The notes below the pieces were generated by a model that saw only the letters and a program-made list of their open reading frames with translations, was not told the origin of the DNA and made no database searches. This document shows, one piece after another, positions 8,394-16,956 of a DNA stretch of 64,000 nucleotides. A program made the position numbers and the translations under genes. Position 1 is the first letter of the stretch. Each line of letters starts with the position of its first letter. Source of the stretch: an uncultured Armatimonadota bacterium (lineage in GTDB: Bacteria > Armatimonadota > Fimbriimonadia > Fimbriimonadales > Fimbriimonadaceae); the NCBI GenBank assembly GCA_903899015.1, contig CAIUHP010000079.1:62001-126000 (forward strand). The letters are read 5' to 3'.

Positions 8394-10880
8394 ATGAAAC
8401 GAATTACCGAATGCTTGATCGCCGGAGCCCTTGCCAGTTTTACGTTGGGCTCGACCGATCGTCAGATGAATCAGGGCTTCAACTTTGCGAATAGCTTTGC
8501 GACGATCCAAATCGATCAGAAGGGTTCCGTATTCTCGATTCATTCTAGGGCGACGAACCACGAGTTTAGCGCTAAGACCCAACATTCACCGATTCTGGGT
8601 TTAGAGATCAATAAACAGATCATCGTACCGATCTCGGCAAAGTTGAATCGTCGCAGTCATCAACTCGTCCTCAAATATCCGAACGGATCGATTGCCACCA
8701 TTCAAGTCGCGGCTCACAAAGAGTATTTCCGGTTTCAATTGGTCTCGCTTACTCATCGGGCTCAGGTTGATAATGTGGTTTGGGGACCGATCAAAACGAC
8801 AATCTCTAAAATGATTGGCGACCTGATTGGGGTGGTTCGGCAAGATGACTTTGCGATTGGAATGGTAGGGCTGGATGACAATACCATCCCTGGCCCGCCA
8901 GTCGATGGAGACTGCTACGGCATGGGGTATTTCATCCACTCCCCCGATCCTAAAAAGATCCCTTTACCCGCCAAATACAAGGAAGGGCAGTGGTTCAACA
9001 TTGGTGGAGACGGCGTGAGCGACACTGCCTTTTACAGCCACCCCGAGGAGTTCTTTCAGCAGGTGATGGGGAATGGCGCAAAGCTCGAACCATCGTTCGG
9101 ATCAAGTGTCACCTACCATGCTCGTAATCGCCGTAAGTCTACAACGCACTTCTTCTCGCTCCTTCCAGGTTTCAAAGGCTCGCGCCCACGACATCAGATA
9201 AGTGATCCGGTGGATGTGGACTACATTGGTTCAGCAGTTGCGTTATTTGCCTGCCCGGATACTGAAGGTCTCAAAACAATTGAGAAGATTGAGCTGGCAG
9301 AAGGAGTCCCTCATCCAGTTATCGATGGCAAATGGATTCATGACCGAACTGGAGACAAGCCCGATGTGGCATGGTACGGTCCTCACGACAAGTTGATTGA
9401 ATACGCCGATCAGCTTGGGCTGCAAGCGGTTCAAGATGAGGGTCAAGGTGAGTATTACGCAAACCCGGCCGACCACTGGAAAGGCCAACGAGTCGGATTT
9501 GCAGACGGTCGAAAGATGACTTACCCCGAATTCACTCGAATTACAAATCAGCATGGCGTGAAGTACGGGTTACACACCTTGTGCCTTTTCCTCCAGGCAG
9601 GTCGATGCACGGACGTCACTCCGAAGGCTAACGTTCATCTTCAAACGGTACTGCGAACGAAGCTTGCGAAGTCGATTTCGGCGTCGGATACTCAGATTGA
9701 AGTGACCGATCCTTCGTTCCTTGCTGAAGACGGAACATGGCCCATGCGAGACGGTGCGAACACCTTGCGCATCGGCAATGAACTATTGACCTACACCGGT
9801 GTGAGCCAAACGGCTCCCTTTATGCTTCTAGGAATCAAGCGCGGACAAGATGGCACGACTGCAGTGCCTCACGAAGCTAAAAATGAGTTAGTCAAGCTTC
9901 AAATGAACTGCTACAACGGCTTTGTGCCTGACATGTCACTCATGCCCTCTTACGCTGACTACTATGCGAAAGTGATGGTCGAGAACGGGATGAAGTACAT
10001 CGATTTCGATGGCCTTGAAAGCTGCGTTTACCAAAACCATGGCTACTTCGGCGTTCGCAAGTTCCTACGAAGACTCTTTGAAACCTACGCCAAATTGACC
10101 GGCGGTCAAAGTCCGAGGGTCATGGGCTCCTGCGTTTTCCCTGGCGGGTGGGAATTCATGAGCGTTTGCAACATCGGTGGCGGAAACAACATGTTTGATC
10201 CCGTTCTTAATAAGTGGGGCATCGAAGGAAAAGATATTCGTAACGCCTTTGGAAACAGCTACTTCGCCGCTACCTTTGGCATTCAGGATTACCACAGCGA
10301 TTGGTCACTCTATGATGCAGAAAATCTAGAAGCCAAGTCGATCGGCTGGAATGCGATGTACATGCTCGGGCTGAGTGAACACACCGTTGAGCAAAGTGGC
10401 GAAAAGCGGGCCATCTTCAGGGCCTTCCGAGCTTGGGAGAATGCTCGCCACGCTCAGGTATTCAAGCCAGCAGTAAGGGCACAACTGAAGGATATGAACT
10501 CCAAATTTCATCTTGAGCAACTTGGGACATCGTTTTTCCTTTCCCCGGTTAAAGAGATTCGCAAAACCGCTACAAGCTTCTCGTTCGGCCCAGGGCCCTT
10601 ACATTTTTCACTTCAATTCATGAAGCCAGTTGATAGTTTCACCTTGCAGCTAGGTGGTAGCACGCTTCATTTCTCTCAGAAGGTTGACGCAGGACAATTC
10701 CTATTGGTAAATGGAGACCACGTATCAATGGCAGACTCGAATCGAAAGCCAACCGTAGCGTTACCCATCAGTTCTTCGGACCTATGGCTAAGCGGGAACT
10801 GCAACATGAGTGTTCAGTCTGCTTCACCATTGAGCTGCGAGTGGACGATTTGGACGGTCGGGAAACCCCAAAAGCTTTAG
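8394..10880 (+). CDS. Secreted TIM-barrel glycosidase-like protein
   Basis: An 828-residue protein from the ATG at 8394, where a signal peptide begins (MKRITECLIAGALASFTLG); the frame extends to 8256 but without a plausible start. The N-terminal third is beta-rich. The central region looks like a (beta/alpha)8 glycoside hydrolase: RVGFADGRKMTYPEFTRI, then a GVKYGLHTL strand, and KYIDFDGLES around residues 535-545, an acidic cluster suitable for catalysis. The C-terminus looks like a beta-sandwich. A short insert (about residues 425-500, with AKSISASDTQIEV) resembles a small beta domain seen in other armatimonad-type secreted proteins. The exact GH family is not recognised. Confidence 0.6.
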   Translation: MKRITECLIAGALASFTLGSTDRQMNQGFNFANSFATIQIDQKGSVFSIHSRATNHEFSAKTQHSPILGLEINKQIIVPISAKLNRRSHQLVLKYPNGSIATIQVAAHKEYFRFQLVSLTHRAQVDNVVWGPIKTTISKMIGDLIGVVRQDDFAIGMVGLDDNTIPGPPVDGDCYGMGYFIHSPDPKKIPLPAKYKEGQWFNIGGDGVSDTAFYSHPEEFFQQVMGNGAKLEPSFGSSVTYHARNRRKSTTHFFSLLPGFKGSRPRHQISDPVDVDYIGSAVALFACPDTEGLKTIEKIELAEGVPHPVIDGKWIHDRTGDKPDVAWYGPHDKLIEYADQLGLQAVQDEGQGEYYANPADHWKGQRVGFADGRKMTYPEFTRITNQHGVKYGLHTLCLFLQAGRCTDVTPKANVHLQTVLRTKLAKSISASDTQIEVTDPSFLAEDGTWPMRDGANTLRIGNELLTYTGVSQTAPFMLLGIKRGQDGTTAVPHEAKNELVKLQMNCYNGFVPDMSLMPSYADYYAKVMVENGMKYIDFDGLESCVYQNHGYFGVRKFLRRLFETYAKLTGGQSPRVMGSCVFPGGWEFMSVCNIGGGNNMFDPVLNKWGIEGKDIRNAFGNSYFAATFGIQDYHSDWSLYDAENLEAKSIGWNAMYMLGLSEHTVEQSGEKRAIFRAFRAWENARHAQVFKPAVRAQLKDMNSKFHLEQLGTSFFLSPVKEIRKTATSFSFGPGPLHFSLQFMKPVDSFTLQLGGSTLHFSQKVDAGQFLLVNGDHVSMADSNRKPTVALPISSSDLWLSGNCNMSVQSASPLSCEWTIWTVGKPQKL

Positions 10881-11587
10881 CCTCGGTGGAACGCTCGGCA
10901 TTGACGCACAAATTCCAGGATGAGAGGGTGCGGAGCATCGGGCTTTGATCTGGACTGAGGGACAAACAAGGTTCCCATAAAGAACGGATGTTCCGGCACT
11001 TCGACGATTCTGGCCTCTCCATTCGAGTCCTTGCCAGATATTGTTAGGCCAGCTTGAGTGAGAGTTGATGCGTGTTCAGGGGCAAGGCCAAAATTGCAGT
11101 AGAAATCCTCGGTCGCGGAAGAAACTCCTCCGTAAGCGAAGGAAGCTTTTGAGCAAGGTTGGATCTGAATATCAAGTGATTGACCAACAAGAGAGCAAGC
11201 TAATCGCGTGATAAATAGCGTTGAGGCATACGGATCGATCTCAGCATGTTGAGCATCTTTGAAGCCAACGACGTTTCTTGCGTATTCGATAACGAGATGC
11301 TGAAATCCACCGCACGTTCCGATTAGGGGCACATTAGCCGTTCGTGCAAAGCGAATTACTTTCAGGACCGCGTCCATATCTCGATAGGGACTTCCGGGAG
11401 AAATAAACAAGCCGCTGCAGTCTTGGACCTGCGCCGATAGATCTGAGAAATCGGTCGCGAGCCACTTTGCGTCCACGGCTTCATGCATTGACGTTGCGGC
11501 ATGAGTGATCCCATCTGTAGTCGCAACGTGAGTCGGATTACCCGGGTTGTAATCACCAATAATGCCGATGAGTGGACGCTTCATCAT
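10877..11587 (-). CDS. Class I glutamine amidotransferase-like (CTP synthase C-terminal-related)
   Basis: A 236-residue protein related to the GATase1 domain of CTP synthase but standing alone. The nucleophile elbow is LIGTCGGFQH, Cys92, encoded by TGC; the start of the domain (PLIGIIGDYNPGN) and the conserved FISPGSPY oxyanion-region strand are visible. Some relatives of this family carry selenocysteine at the nucleophile; this copy uses cysteine. The synthetase partner is not encoded nearby, so the acceptor reaction is unknown. The start is ATG 11587 or 11584; a TTG at 11605 is less likely. It converges with the glycosidase-like gene, overlapping by 4 bases. Confidence 0.75.
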   Translation of the reverse strand: MMKRPLIGIIGDYNPGNPTHVATTDGITHAATSMHEAVDAKWLATDFSDLSAQVQDCSGLFISPGSPYRDMDAVLKVIRFARTANVPLIGTCGGFQHLVIEYARNVVGFKDAQHAEIDPYASTLFITRLACSLVGQSLDIQIQPCSKASFAYGGVSSATEDFYCNFGLAPEHASTLTQAGLTISGKDSNGEARIVEVPEHPFFMGTLFVPQSRSKPDAPHPLILEFVRQCRAFHRG

Positions 11588-11627
11588 GCAGTTAAGGATA
11601 GCCAATCTGGAATTTCAAAGTGCCAGC

Positions 11628-11661
11628 CAGTGACCCGTATTGCCGGAAATACGGTTCACTG
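11628..11661 (-). terminator. Hairpin between 53-aa gene and amidotransferase
   Basis: CAGTGACCCGTATT (11628-11641) pairs with AATACGGTTCACTG (11648-11661), 13 of 14 positions, leaving a 6-base loop. It lies 17 bases after the stop of the small gene at 11679-11840. There is no U-run, so it may be a processing or mRNA-stabilising hairpin instead of a terminator. Confidence 0.5.
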
Positions 11662-11678
11662 ATCGGCTGACTATACGA

Positions 11679-11840
11679 TTAGACTTGTACTTGCTGAGGA
11701 GCAGGAGCGGTGACCTGGACTTGTTGGCCGGTTGAAAGCGTGATGGTTACAGTGCTGCCGCCATTGCTGGTAACGGATGTCCAGCCGAGGCCTTTTGGAT
11801 CGTGAACGGTGACTTGTACTTGTTGGGGAACGGTGCTCAT
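11679..11840 (-). CDS. 53-residue Gln/Val-rich small protein
   Basis: A small gene read from the minus strand: ATG at 11840, TAA at 11681-11679, with a good ribosome-binding site (GGAG followed by AAAACC and then ATG). The product begins MSTVPQQVQVTVHDPKGLGW and ends APAPQQVQV. It is almost all beta-prone (VQVTV, TVTITLS, QQVQVTA), with QQVQV occurring three times, no signal peptide and no cysteine. It is followed by a strong hairpin. No family is recognised. The ribosome-binding site, the hairpin and the internal repeat argue for a real gene. Confidence 0.6.
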   Translation of the reverse strand: MSTVPQQVQVTVHDPKGLGWTSVTSNGGSTVTITLSTGQQVQVTAPAPQQVQV

Positions 11841-12184
11841 GGTTTTCTCCTGCTTCCAGCATCTGCCGGAAACTCAATCCTACAGGAATCAGGCACGCCA
11901 GATAACGAGCCCTTGCCCAAATCAGGACTAACGACTTGCTAGGTTTTCCAGAAGAACCTATCCCCATTCCCACCCTCTCAAGTATCGGAATCCGTCAACC
12001 AATGGTAGTGCGCATTGCAAAATGCGGTGTGCATGAGTGCCCTATGATGGAGATGCGCGGTTGTCGAGGAATCGAACCTCCTAACTCTTCTCCCCAGAGT
12101 CACCATTACCAGATTGAGGCCCTGGCAGCCTTTTGGTTCGCCCGATTTCCTTAACTAGATACCAACAGGATTCTTCTGATAAAA
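11841..12184. other. Intergenic stretch with tRNA-like remnant
   Basis: About 340 bases with no supported protein gene. The only structure seen is a tRNA-like sequence on the minus strand at about 12058-12127, listed separately. Confidence 0.5.
12058..12127 (-). pseudogene. Degenerate tRNA-like sequence
   Basis: Read on the minus strand, this stretch has a T-arm-like segment GGAGGTTCGATTCCTC, an anticodon-arm-like hairpin ACTCT-GGGGAGA-AGAGT and a D-loop-like AATCTGGTA in the right order and spacing. The acceptor strands do not pair, the D-stem is weak, position 33 of the anticodon loop is G instead of U, and no CCA follows. It looks like a decayed tRNA gene; chance resemblance is possible. 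Confidence 0.3.
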
Positions 12185-12652
12185 CTAGTCGAGCAGATCG
12201 CAGGTCCAGTTTGCTTCCTGGATCTGCGTATCCAACTGTCTTAGTTCTTGTGCAAATCGATCAACATTCTCTCGAGCCTCTTTTACGTTGACGACTGAGA
12301 CGAACTTTATCTCCGACTTCGTGCTTCTCATCTGTTTGACAGCGGATGCTTCGGCCGCTTGACGCCAGATATTGATGTGGAATTTCAGCACGTCTCGGCG
12401 TGCAATTGCAGCGGTTAACGATCTTCTATCTGCTAGGGTCACGCTGAGATTTGTCCGGTTGATTCTCTCGATGAGGAGTTCAAACTCATCTGCGACTCGA
12501 TTGAATTCCAAGAGGAGTTCCTGAGCATCCTCACTAGGCGTATCGCCTTCTTGGATCAACGCGTTCGCCTTGACGCGTTCAGTTAACTGAAGCATCCTCT
12601 TGTGTCTATCGGCGCGTAAGCTCAGAGCCTCAGCGAGTTTCATGTCGTTCAT
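12185..12652 (-). CDS. DIP1984-family protein
   Basis: A 155-residue helical protein with the signature of the DIP1984 (septicolysin-like) family: MKLAEALSLRADRHKRMLQL, then ANALIQEGD, ELLLEFNRVADEFELLIERINRTN and the C-terminal ELRQLDTQIQEANW. It is probably a two-helix coiled protein; the function of the family is unknown. The start is ATG 12652 (MNDMKLAEAL) or 12643; the in-frame extension to 12706 runs through the upstream terminator hairpin and is rejected. Separated from the DinB-like gene by a strong terminator. Confidence 0.8.
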   Translation of the reverse strand: MNDMKLAEALSLRADRHKRMLQLTERVKANALIQEGDTPSEDAQELLLEFNRVADEFELLIERINRTNLSVTLADRRSLTAAIARRDVLKFHINIWRQAAEASAVKQMRSTKSEIKFVSVVNVKEARENVDRFAQELRQLDTQIQEANWTCDLLD

Positions 12653-12678
12653 CTTACCGAAGCGACCGGGACACACAC

Positions 12679-12717
12679 AAAAACCCGATATGAAGGTGGA
12701 CTTCACACCGGGTTTTT
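12679..12717 (-). terminator. Intrinsic terminator after DinB-like gene
   Basis: AAAAACCCG (12679-12687) pairs with CGGGTTTTT (12709-12717), with an inner GAAG-GTGGA-CTTC hairpin. It follows the stop at 12741 on the minus strand and ends in a T-run. Confidence 0.8.
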
Positions 12718-12740
12718 GACTTGGTTATATGTTACGTGGC

Positions 12741-13187
12741 CTATGCCATCCAGTGAACTTCGCCGTCACCAAGCAGGCCTTGGATGTAATTCAACTGACC
12801 GTCGTGGTACCAAATGTGGCTGACCGCGATATGGGCCAAAACCATAACGGGAGTCGCCATTTGCCAAGGCGCCATGGCTACTCGGTTCAGCTGATCGTCC
12901 GAAGCGCCTCGAATTGCGGCCGCAAGGGCAGCAGATGCTTCAGTGAGTGCCGTGATGGCGGTTTCCTTGTCCGCACACGCGGCCGATTCAGCCGCCATGT
13001 TGTTGTAAGCCGATGATTCGATCCCGTTGATCGTTTCAGTCGTCCACTTCAAGTTCGTGATCGTATCGCCAAGAAGCTCGTTAGCTGGTCGCGCGCAGCC
13101 GCCGTGAGCAGCCGTCCACTTATCGTCGGGAATCGCCTTAACGTCTGCGATCGTCATGTGGGTTACCGCGTCAAGCCACCCTGCCAA
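12741..13187 (-). CDS. DinB-like metal-dependent family protein, 5' end broken by in-frame TGA
   Basis: A four-helix-bundle protein of the DinB/DUF1569-like superfamily (148 residues in the open part), ending YHDGQLNYIQGLLGDGEVHW; His residues in WTTETI/HIAVSHIWYHDGQ would be metal ligands. The natural start seems to be the ATG at 13226, which has an SD-like GAGAGGA upstream and the same frame (MSEQTTGVDA), but a TGA at 13196-13194 interrupts it at codon 11. The next possible start is TTG 13187, two codons after the stop. So the gene is nonsense-mutated, re-initiated or mis-sequenced. A paralogue with the same C-terminus lies at 29559-30026. Confidence 0.65.
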   Translation of the reverse strand: MAGWLDAVTHMTIADVKAIPDDKWTAAHGGCARPANELLGDTITNLKWTTETINGIESSAYNNMAAESAACADKETAITALTEASAALAAAIRGASDDQLNRVAMAPWQMATPVMVLAHIAVSHIWYHDGQLNYIQGLLGDGEVHWMA

Positions 13188-13226
13188 ATACCCTCAGGCG
13201 TCAACGCCAGTTGTTTGTTCACTCAT

Positions 13227-13638
13227 AATTTGAATCCTCTCAGCTTTGATACAGTCAAACGCGCAGATCAGGTTTCAACCACCCGCCCGCGCACCTGGAG
13301 ATAGTACGCAATTCACCCGTCATTTTGTTCGCCTTCGTTAACACGATGTTAGGACAAGACGAAATAAACGAAAAGCTATATGAGGAGGCCAGCTCTTCCG
13401 GACCTGCCTCGTCATAGTGCTTGAAGCACATGTGTCCGCTTCGAAAAACCAAGAGATCGCGAACCAAGCTTGTCACAGTCCCCAGGTGCCGACCCATGTT
13501 TCATAACCACACCTTGACGTGTTGCTTCCATCCGCAAGGAAGCCGTCGGTCGCCCATCAGCATAGGTTGGTGTCGTTTGACAGATTCATTTTTCTGGGAA
13601 AGTCCGCGCATCAACTTGCCCAGAAAAATGAAATATCC
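13227..13638. other. Intergenic region without convincing gene
   Basis: About 410 bases between the DinB-like gene and the end of the large secreted-protein gene. Short open frames exist on both strands, but none has a ribosome-binding site or recognisable protein. It contains the hairpin at 13587-13630 and presumably the promoter of the DinB-like gene. Confidence 0.5.
13587..13630 (-). terminator. Long-stem hairpin after 1073-aa gene
   Basis: CATTTTTCTGGG (13587-13598) and CCCAGAAAAATG (13619-13630) form a perfect 12-bp stem with a 20-base loop, starting 9 bases after the stop at 13639 on the minus strand. Position and symmetry suggest a transcription terminator. Confidence 0.6.
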
Positions 13639-16600
13639 CTAGGGATCCAGCGTGATGACGATCTGCTTGAACTCTTTAGCTCCAAGCGTAATTGGCATCG
13701 TTTGGTGCTTCTTCCCGACCTGCACGTCGAGAGTGTAAGGAGTTACTTTCGGTGGGAATGATGTGCTTGACGACGGCAGAGCAGTCATTAGCTGGTACTG
13801 GATGGTTTTCCAGCTTTTCGGTGGAACAATCACCTTCAGTGGCGCATTCTTCAGGTTGATTTTGGTGTGGTTCGGTCCACCTCGCACCGTTATCTGGTCG
13901 ACTGACTTATAGGGTGTATTACTCGAATTCACCACGAGGACCCGAATGCCAACGGGTACGCCTTCAGCACCAAAGACCAGCGTTTGAACGGGATGCAATG
14001 GATCGTCACTGCTGAGGCTTAACGTTCCTACGAACTTTGTGCCGACCGATGGGCAGGTAAATGACACCACCAAATCGGTGTTCGTTTGGCCTGGCGCAAC
14101 GACGATGTCCTTAACCAGTACATGGGTCGAAGAGTTGTAATAGCTTGCGGGAAGTACCACGCTGAATCCGTCTCCCGCGATCGAAGGCTTCACGTGCAAT
14201 GTTGAGGTCCCTTGATTCGCTATAGTTACGAGCCATGTTGTTTGGGTGCCTACCACCAAGGAAGGTGTCCGACTGGTATTGGCCGAGGGGCTCAAGATCG
14301 GGTAGTTGATGCCGCCGGTAAGAGTCGACACAACTGATAGATGCAGAGGATCATTCGTCTGAAACGAAATCCGACCTGTACCATTTGTTACGGCAGTCGG
14401 CGAGAAATAGACATTGAAAGTCGACATCTTGCCTGGATTGACCGTGAAAGATGTTGGGGTAAAAGGCGCTAGCTTAAAGCCGCCGCCCGTAATAGCGATT
14501 CCTTGAACTTGTAGGGGTAACTCCCCGGTGTTCGATATTGTTACGGGAAGAAACCTTTCCGCTCCAATGGTAACCGCTCCGAATTTCATTGGCAGTCCCG
14601 AGACAACCAAACTGGGAGCCCGAGGCACAAACTGCACCGAATAGCTAACGGAGAATACAGGATCGGGGCAGGGAAATCCTTTGACGGTTTTTACCAACTC
14701 CGTCTCGTTAAGCTGGGATCTTCCAGTGCTCACGAAGTAACTTGAGTTGATCTGACTTAGATCAGTAAACACATTGAGCGGGGTAATACCGATCGCTCCA
14801 CCAAGATTTACGTTATCGCCAGTGCCAAGAAACTTATCGTCGATCAGGTGGAGGCCGGCAGTATAAACAGACTGGCCAACGTCGACTCCAAAACGCTTAT
14901 CAAAATCTCGCTGCGCATAGCCACTCGTAAAGACTCGTAAACTGTCAGTCTTATCAAGATAAACATCAAAGTTCAGAGCGTGGATGTTGTACTCCGGTGC
15001 GTTGATAAAGTTGGCTTGGTTGATGCCATCGACCAACGCGGTCTGAGGCTGAATGAGCCCACCAGGATCGGCATCTGAGAGGGATACCCATTGTCCGTTA
15101 ACGTCCGTCCACAAATAGAGTGGCCCCGGCCCAAGGTAACTGTTGTCGCTCCCTCCTCGGCTGGTCCAAAGGCTGTTAATTTGAACCGTAAAGTGTTCGG
15201 CGGGTGGATTGTAGACATCCCAGAAGAACTTGAATGTCTTGGCGAATTCGAGATTATCGGCGCCATTGTACGGAAGGTGAAAATGAGCAACAGTAGGGAG
15301 TCCGTTCACGAGTTTCGTGTAGGTAATGACCTCGTGAACTGAAGTGGTGTGACCGGGTTGCACAACGACGCTTACAGATGGTGTTGTCGCACCGGCTGGC
15401 GGAGCAGGCAAGGGAACATCAAAGTCATAGTCCATGTCGTTGATGCTTCTAAACTCCGCACCTGGGCCCCAGCCAATTCCAGATGGACCGGCTTGCGACT
15501 TGATGAGGTTTGGGTCAATTCCTTGCCCGATGAACCTCAGTACTTCCGCCAAATAGGTAGCAATTGAATTATCGGTAGGTCCAAACGCATTGTAAATTGC
15601 TGACTGTGCAGGAGTGAGATTGTCAGAAGTGTTTCCGCCGCCCAGACTTCCGTTTTCCAAAGCATCACCAAGACCCGTCGGGAACATGTTTGCTGCTCCG
15701 CCGTGACCGCTTACATAGACATCAACCTGAGAAGCTCTCGTCATTTGTCCGGTTTGAACAAGGGGAGTAACGGTGCTCAGCTTCCGCATCGTTGCAAGCA
15801 GTCGGGGTGGGTGGATCTCAGTTCGATCGCCTCCATCTGGATGGCCATTGTCCATCACCCAGCGACCAACCATAAAGATTCGGTCACCAACGGTAGGCAT
15901 GACCCAAAGGGGCATTCCGATATTTCCCTTTCCATAGCTTCCGTAGAAGGGAGACTTGTTATTGAGCGTTTCCCACTCACATTCCATCCTGCCAAAATTC
16001 GCTTTACCTGGGAACGTCTCGGAGAAGTAGTTTGCCGAACCTAGAAGCCAGAGATACTCAGGATCCGGGGCTAACTCCATATTCACATCGTGGGCAAAGT
16101 GAGAATTTGGAAGGTCAGAATGGGCAATAAACGATGGCTGGTTAACAGGGGGATCATCCACTGTAGCCAGGAGATTTGTCGGGGCTAGAGTTGCGTACAT
16201 TTGAACCGGCTTGTCGGTCCACACTGATGGCCATTCTGGGTCGGCACGTTCCGGTGAATTACTTCCCAACCAACCTTCACGAGCTCCACGTTGTCTTGGC
16301 CAGCCAGAAAAGACATAGGGATTAGCAGTTGGCTGTCCAATCGTATTGGGCGCGATATTGATGTAAACCGTAGCACTCTCGCCTGGTATGCCCCTGCCGA
16401 CAATTTGATAATAACCTGGGCGAGGAATGGACTTATTATTGAATGAGTTGAGCCCTTGAACTTCGTTGTAGGGGACGTACATGCCTGCCGTCTTAAAGCC
16501 AAATTCTTCAAACAAAACGAGCACACCACTTGAATTGGCAGCGGCATGTCCTAGAACTCTGTCATTCGGAATTACCCCGGGAGTATTGAGTGGCCCATAG

Positions 16601-16860
16601 AGATGGATCGTGATTATCTCGCCATGCCCCCATCCTGTTCCAGACATTCCTAGGGGTGAATCCCATAAGTAATATCCAGCGGTAGCAGAACTAAGACCGC
16701 TTAGCTTGAATGGGGTCACCGCCAGGGTGGGCCCAATTTCTCCTTGCCCATAGGCAATCCGAAAACTAAGGAGAAGGGCGAACACAAATAACAGATTTGT
16801 CGCAATCCTAGAAACACAAACTGGACGGTTGCGAAAGCCTTCGTCAAAGCTAATCATCAT
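13639..16860 (-). CDS. Large secreted protein with C-terminal ASPM-SPD2-Hydin (choice-of-anchor D) domains
   Basis: A 1073-residue exported protein. Near the N-terminus is a hydrophobic signal segment (NLLFVFALLLSF, about residues 22-33). The region from 60 to 700 has no recognised family but contains long beta-rich blocks with an uncleaved-looking catalytic-style patch HSDLPNSHFAHDVNMELAPDPEYLWLLG and DNGHPDGGDRTEIHPPR. From about 740 there are at least two Ig-like ASH domains (MKFGAVTIGAERFLPVTISN, then FSPTAVTNGTGRISFQTNDP), often used as surface-attachment modules. It is divergently transcribed from the SARP-type regulator at 16957, sharing a 96-base promoter region. The two may form a regulator-target pair. 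Confidence 0.7.
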   Translation of the reverse strand: MMISFDEGFRNRPVCVSRIATNLLFVFALLLSFRIAYGQGEIGPTLAVTPFKLSGLSSATAGYYLWDSPLGMSGTGWGHGEIITIHLYGPLNTPGVIPNDRVLGHAAANSSGVLVLFEEFGFKTAGMYVPYNEVQGLNSFNNKSIPRPGYYQIVGRGIPGESATVYINIAPNTIGQPTANPYVFSGWPRQRGAREGWLGSNSPERADPEWPSVWTDKPVQMYATLAPTNLLATVDDPPVNQPSFIAHSDLPNSHFAHDVNMELAPDPEYLWLLGSANYFSETFPGKANFGRMECEWETLNNKSPFYGSYGKGNIGMPLWVMPTVGDRIFMVGRWVMDNGHPDGGDRTEIHPPRLLATMRKLSTVTPLVQTGQMTRASQVDVYVSGHGGAANMFPTGLGDALENGSLGGGNTSDNLTPAQSAIYNAFGPTDNSIATYLAEVLRFIGQGIDPNLIKSQAGPSGIGWGPGAEFRSINDMDYDFDVPLPAPPAGATTPSVSVVVQPGHTTSVHEVITYTKLVNGLPTVAHFHLPYNGADNLEFAKTFKFFWDVYNPPAEHFTVQINSLWTSRGGSDNSYLGPGPLYLWTDVNGQWVSLSDADPGGLIQPQTALVDGINQANFINAPEYNIHALNFDVYLDKTDSLRVFTSGYAQRDFDKRFGVDVGQSVYTAGLHLIDDKFLGTGDNVNLGGAIGITPLNVFTDLSQINSSYFVSTGRSQLNETELVKTVKGFPCPDPVFSVSYSVQFVPRAPSLVVSGLPMKFGAVTIGAERFLPVTISNTGELPLQVQGIAITGGGFKLAPFTPTSFTVNPGKMSTFNVYFSPTAVTNGTGRISFQTNDPLHLSVVSTLTGGINYPILSPSANTSRTPSLVVGTQTTWLVTIANQGTSTLHVKPSIAGDGFSVVLPASYYNSSTHVLVKDIVVAPGQTNTDLVVSFTCPSVGTKFVGTLSLSSDDPLHPVQTLVFGAEGVPVGIRVLVVNSSNTPYKSVDQITVRGGPNHTKINLKNAPLKVIVPPKSWKTIQYQLMTALPSSSTSFPPKVTPYTLDVQVGKKHQTMPITLGAKEFKQIVITLDP

Positions 16861-16956
16861 GACAAGTGATTGTCGTCACGGTGTGTATACGTAATCGTAT
16901 ATAATCCAACCCCGGAAACGTATATGACAACGCAATTTGGAGGGGCTTAATATTTG
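16861..16956. promoter_or_regulatory. Divergent promoter/operator region with direct repeats
   Basis: The region between the secreted protein and the SARP regulator holds GTATAC (16885-16890), two direct CGTATAT repeats starting at 16896 and 16919 (23 bases apart, about two helical turns), an inverted repeat GACAA-GTGA-TTGTC (16861-16874) and a TATAAT-like box at about 16900. GGAGGGG at 16939-16945 is the ribosome-binding site of the regulator. SARP proteins are known to bind direct heptamer repeats; binding here is inference. Confidence 0.45.

Noticed and set aside
13194-13196. TGA of the DinB-like gene as a selenocysteine codon
   Set aside because: It lies at codon 11, outside any active-site motif, and no SECIS-like hairpin is apparent right after it.
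13255-13497. 80-codon minus-strand frame in the gap before the large secreted gene
   Set aside because: No ribosome-binding site, no recognisable protein; not supported.
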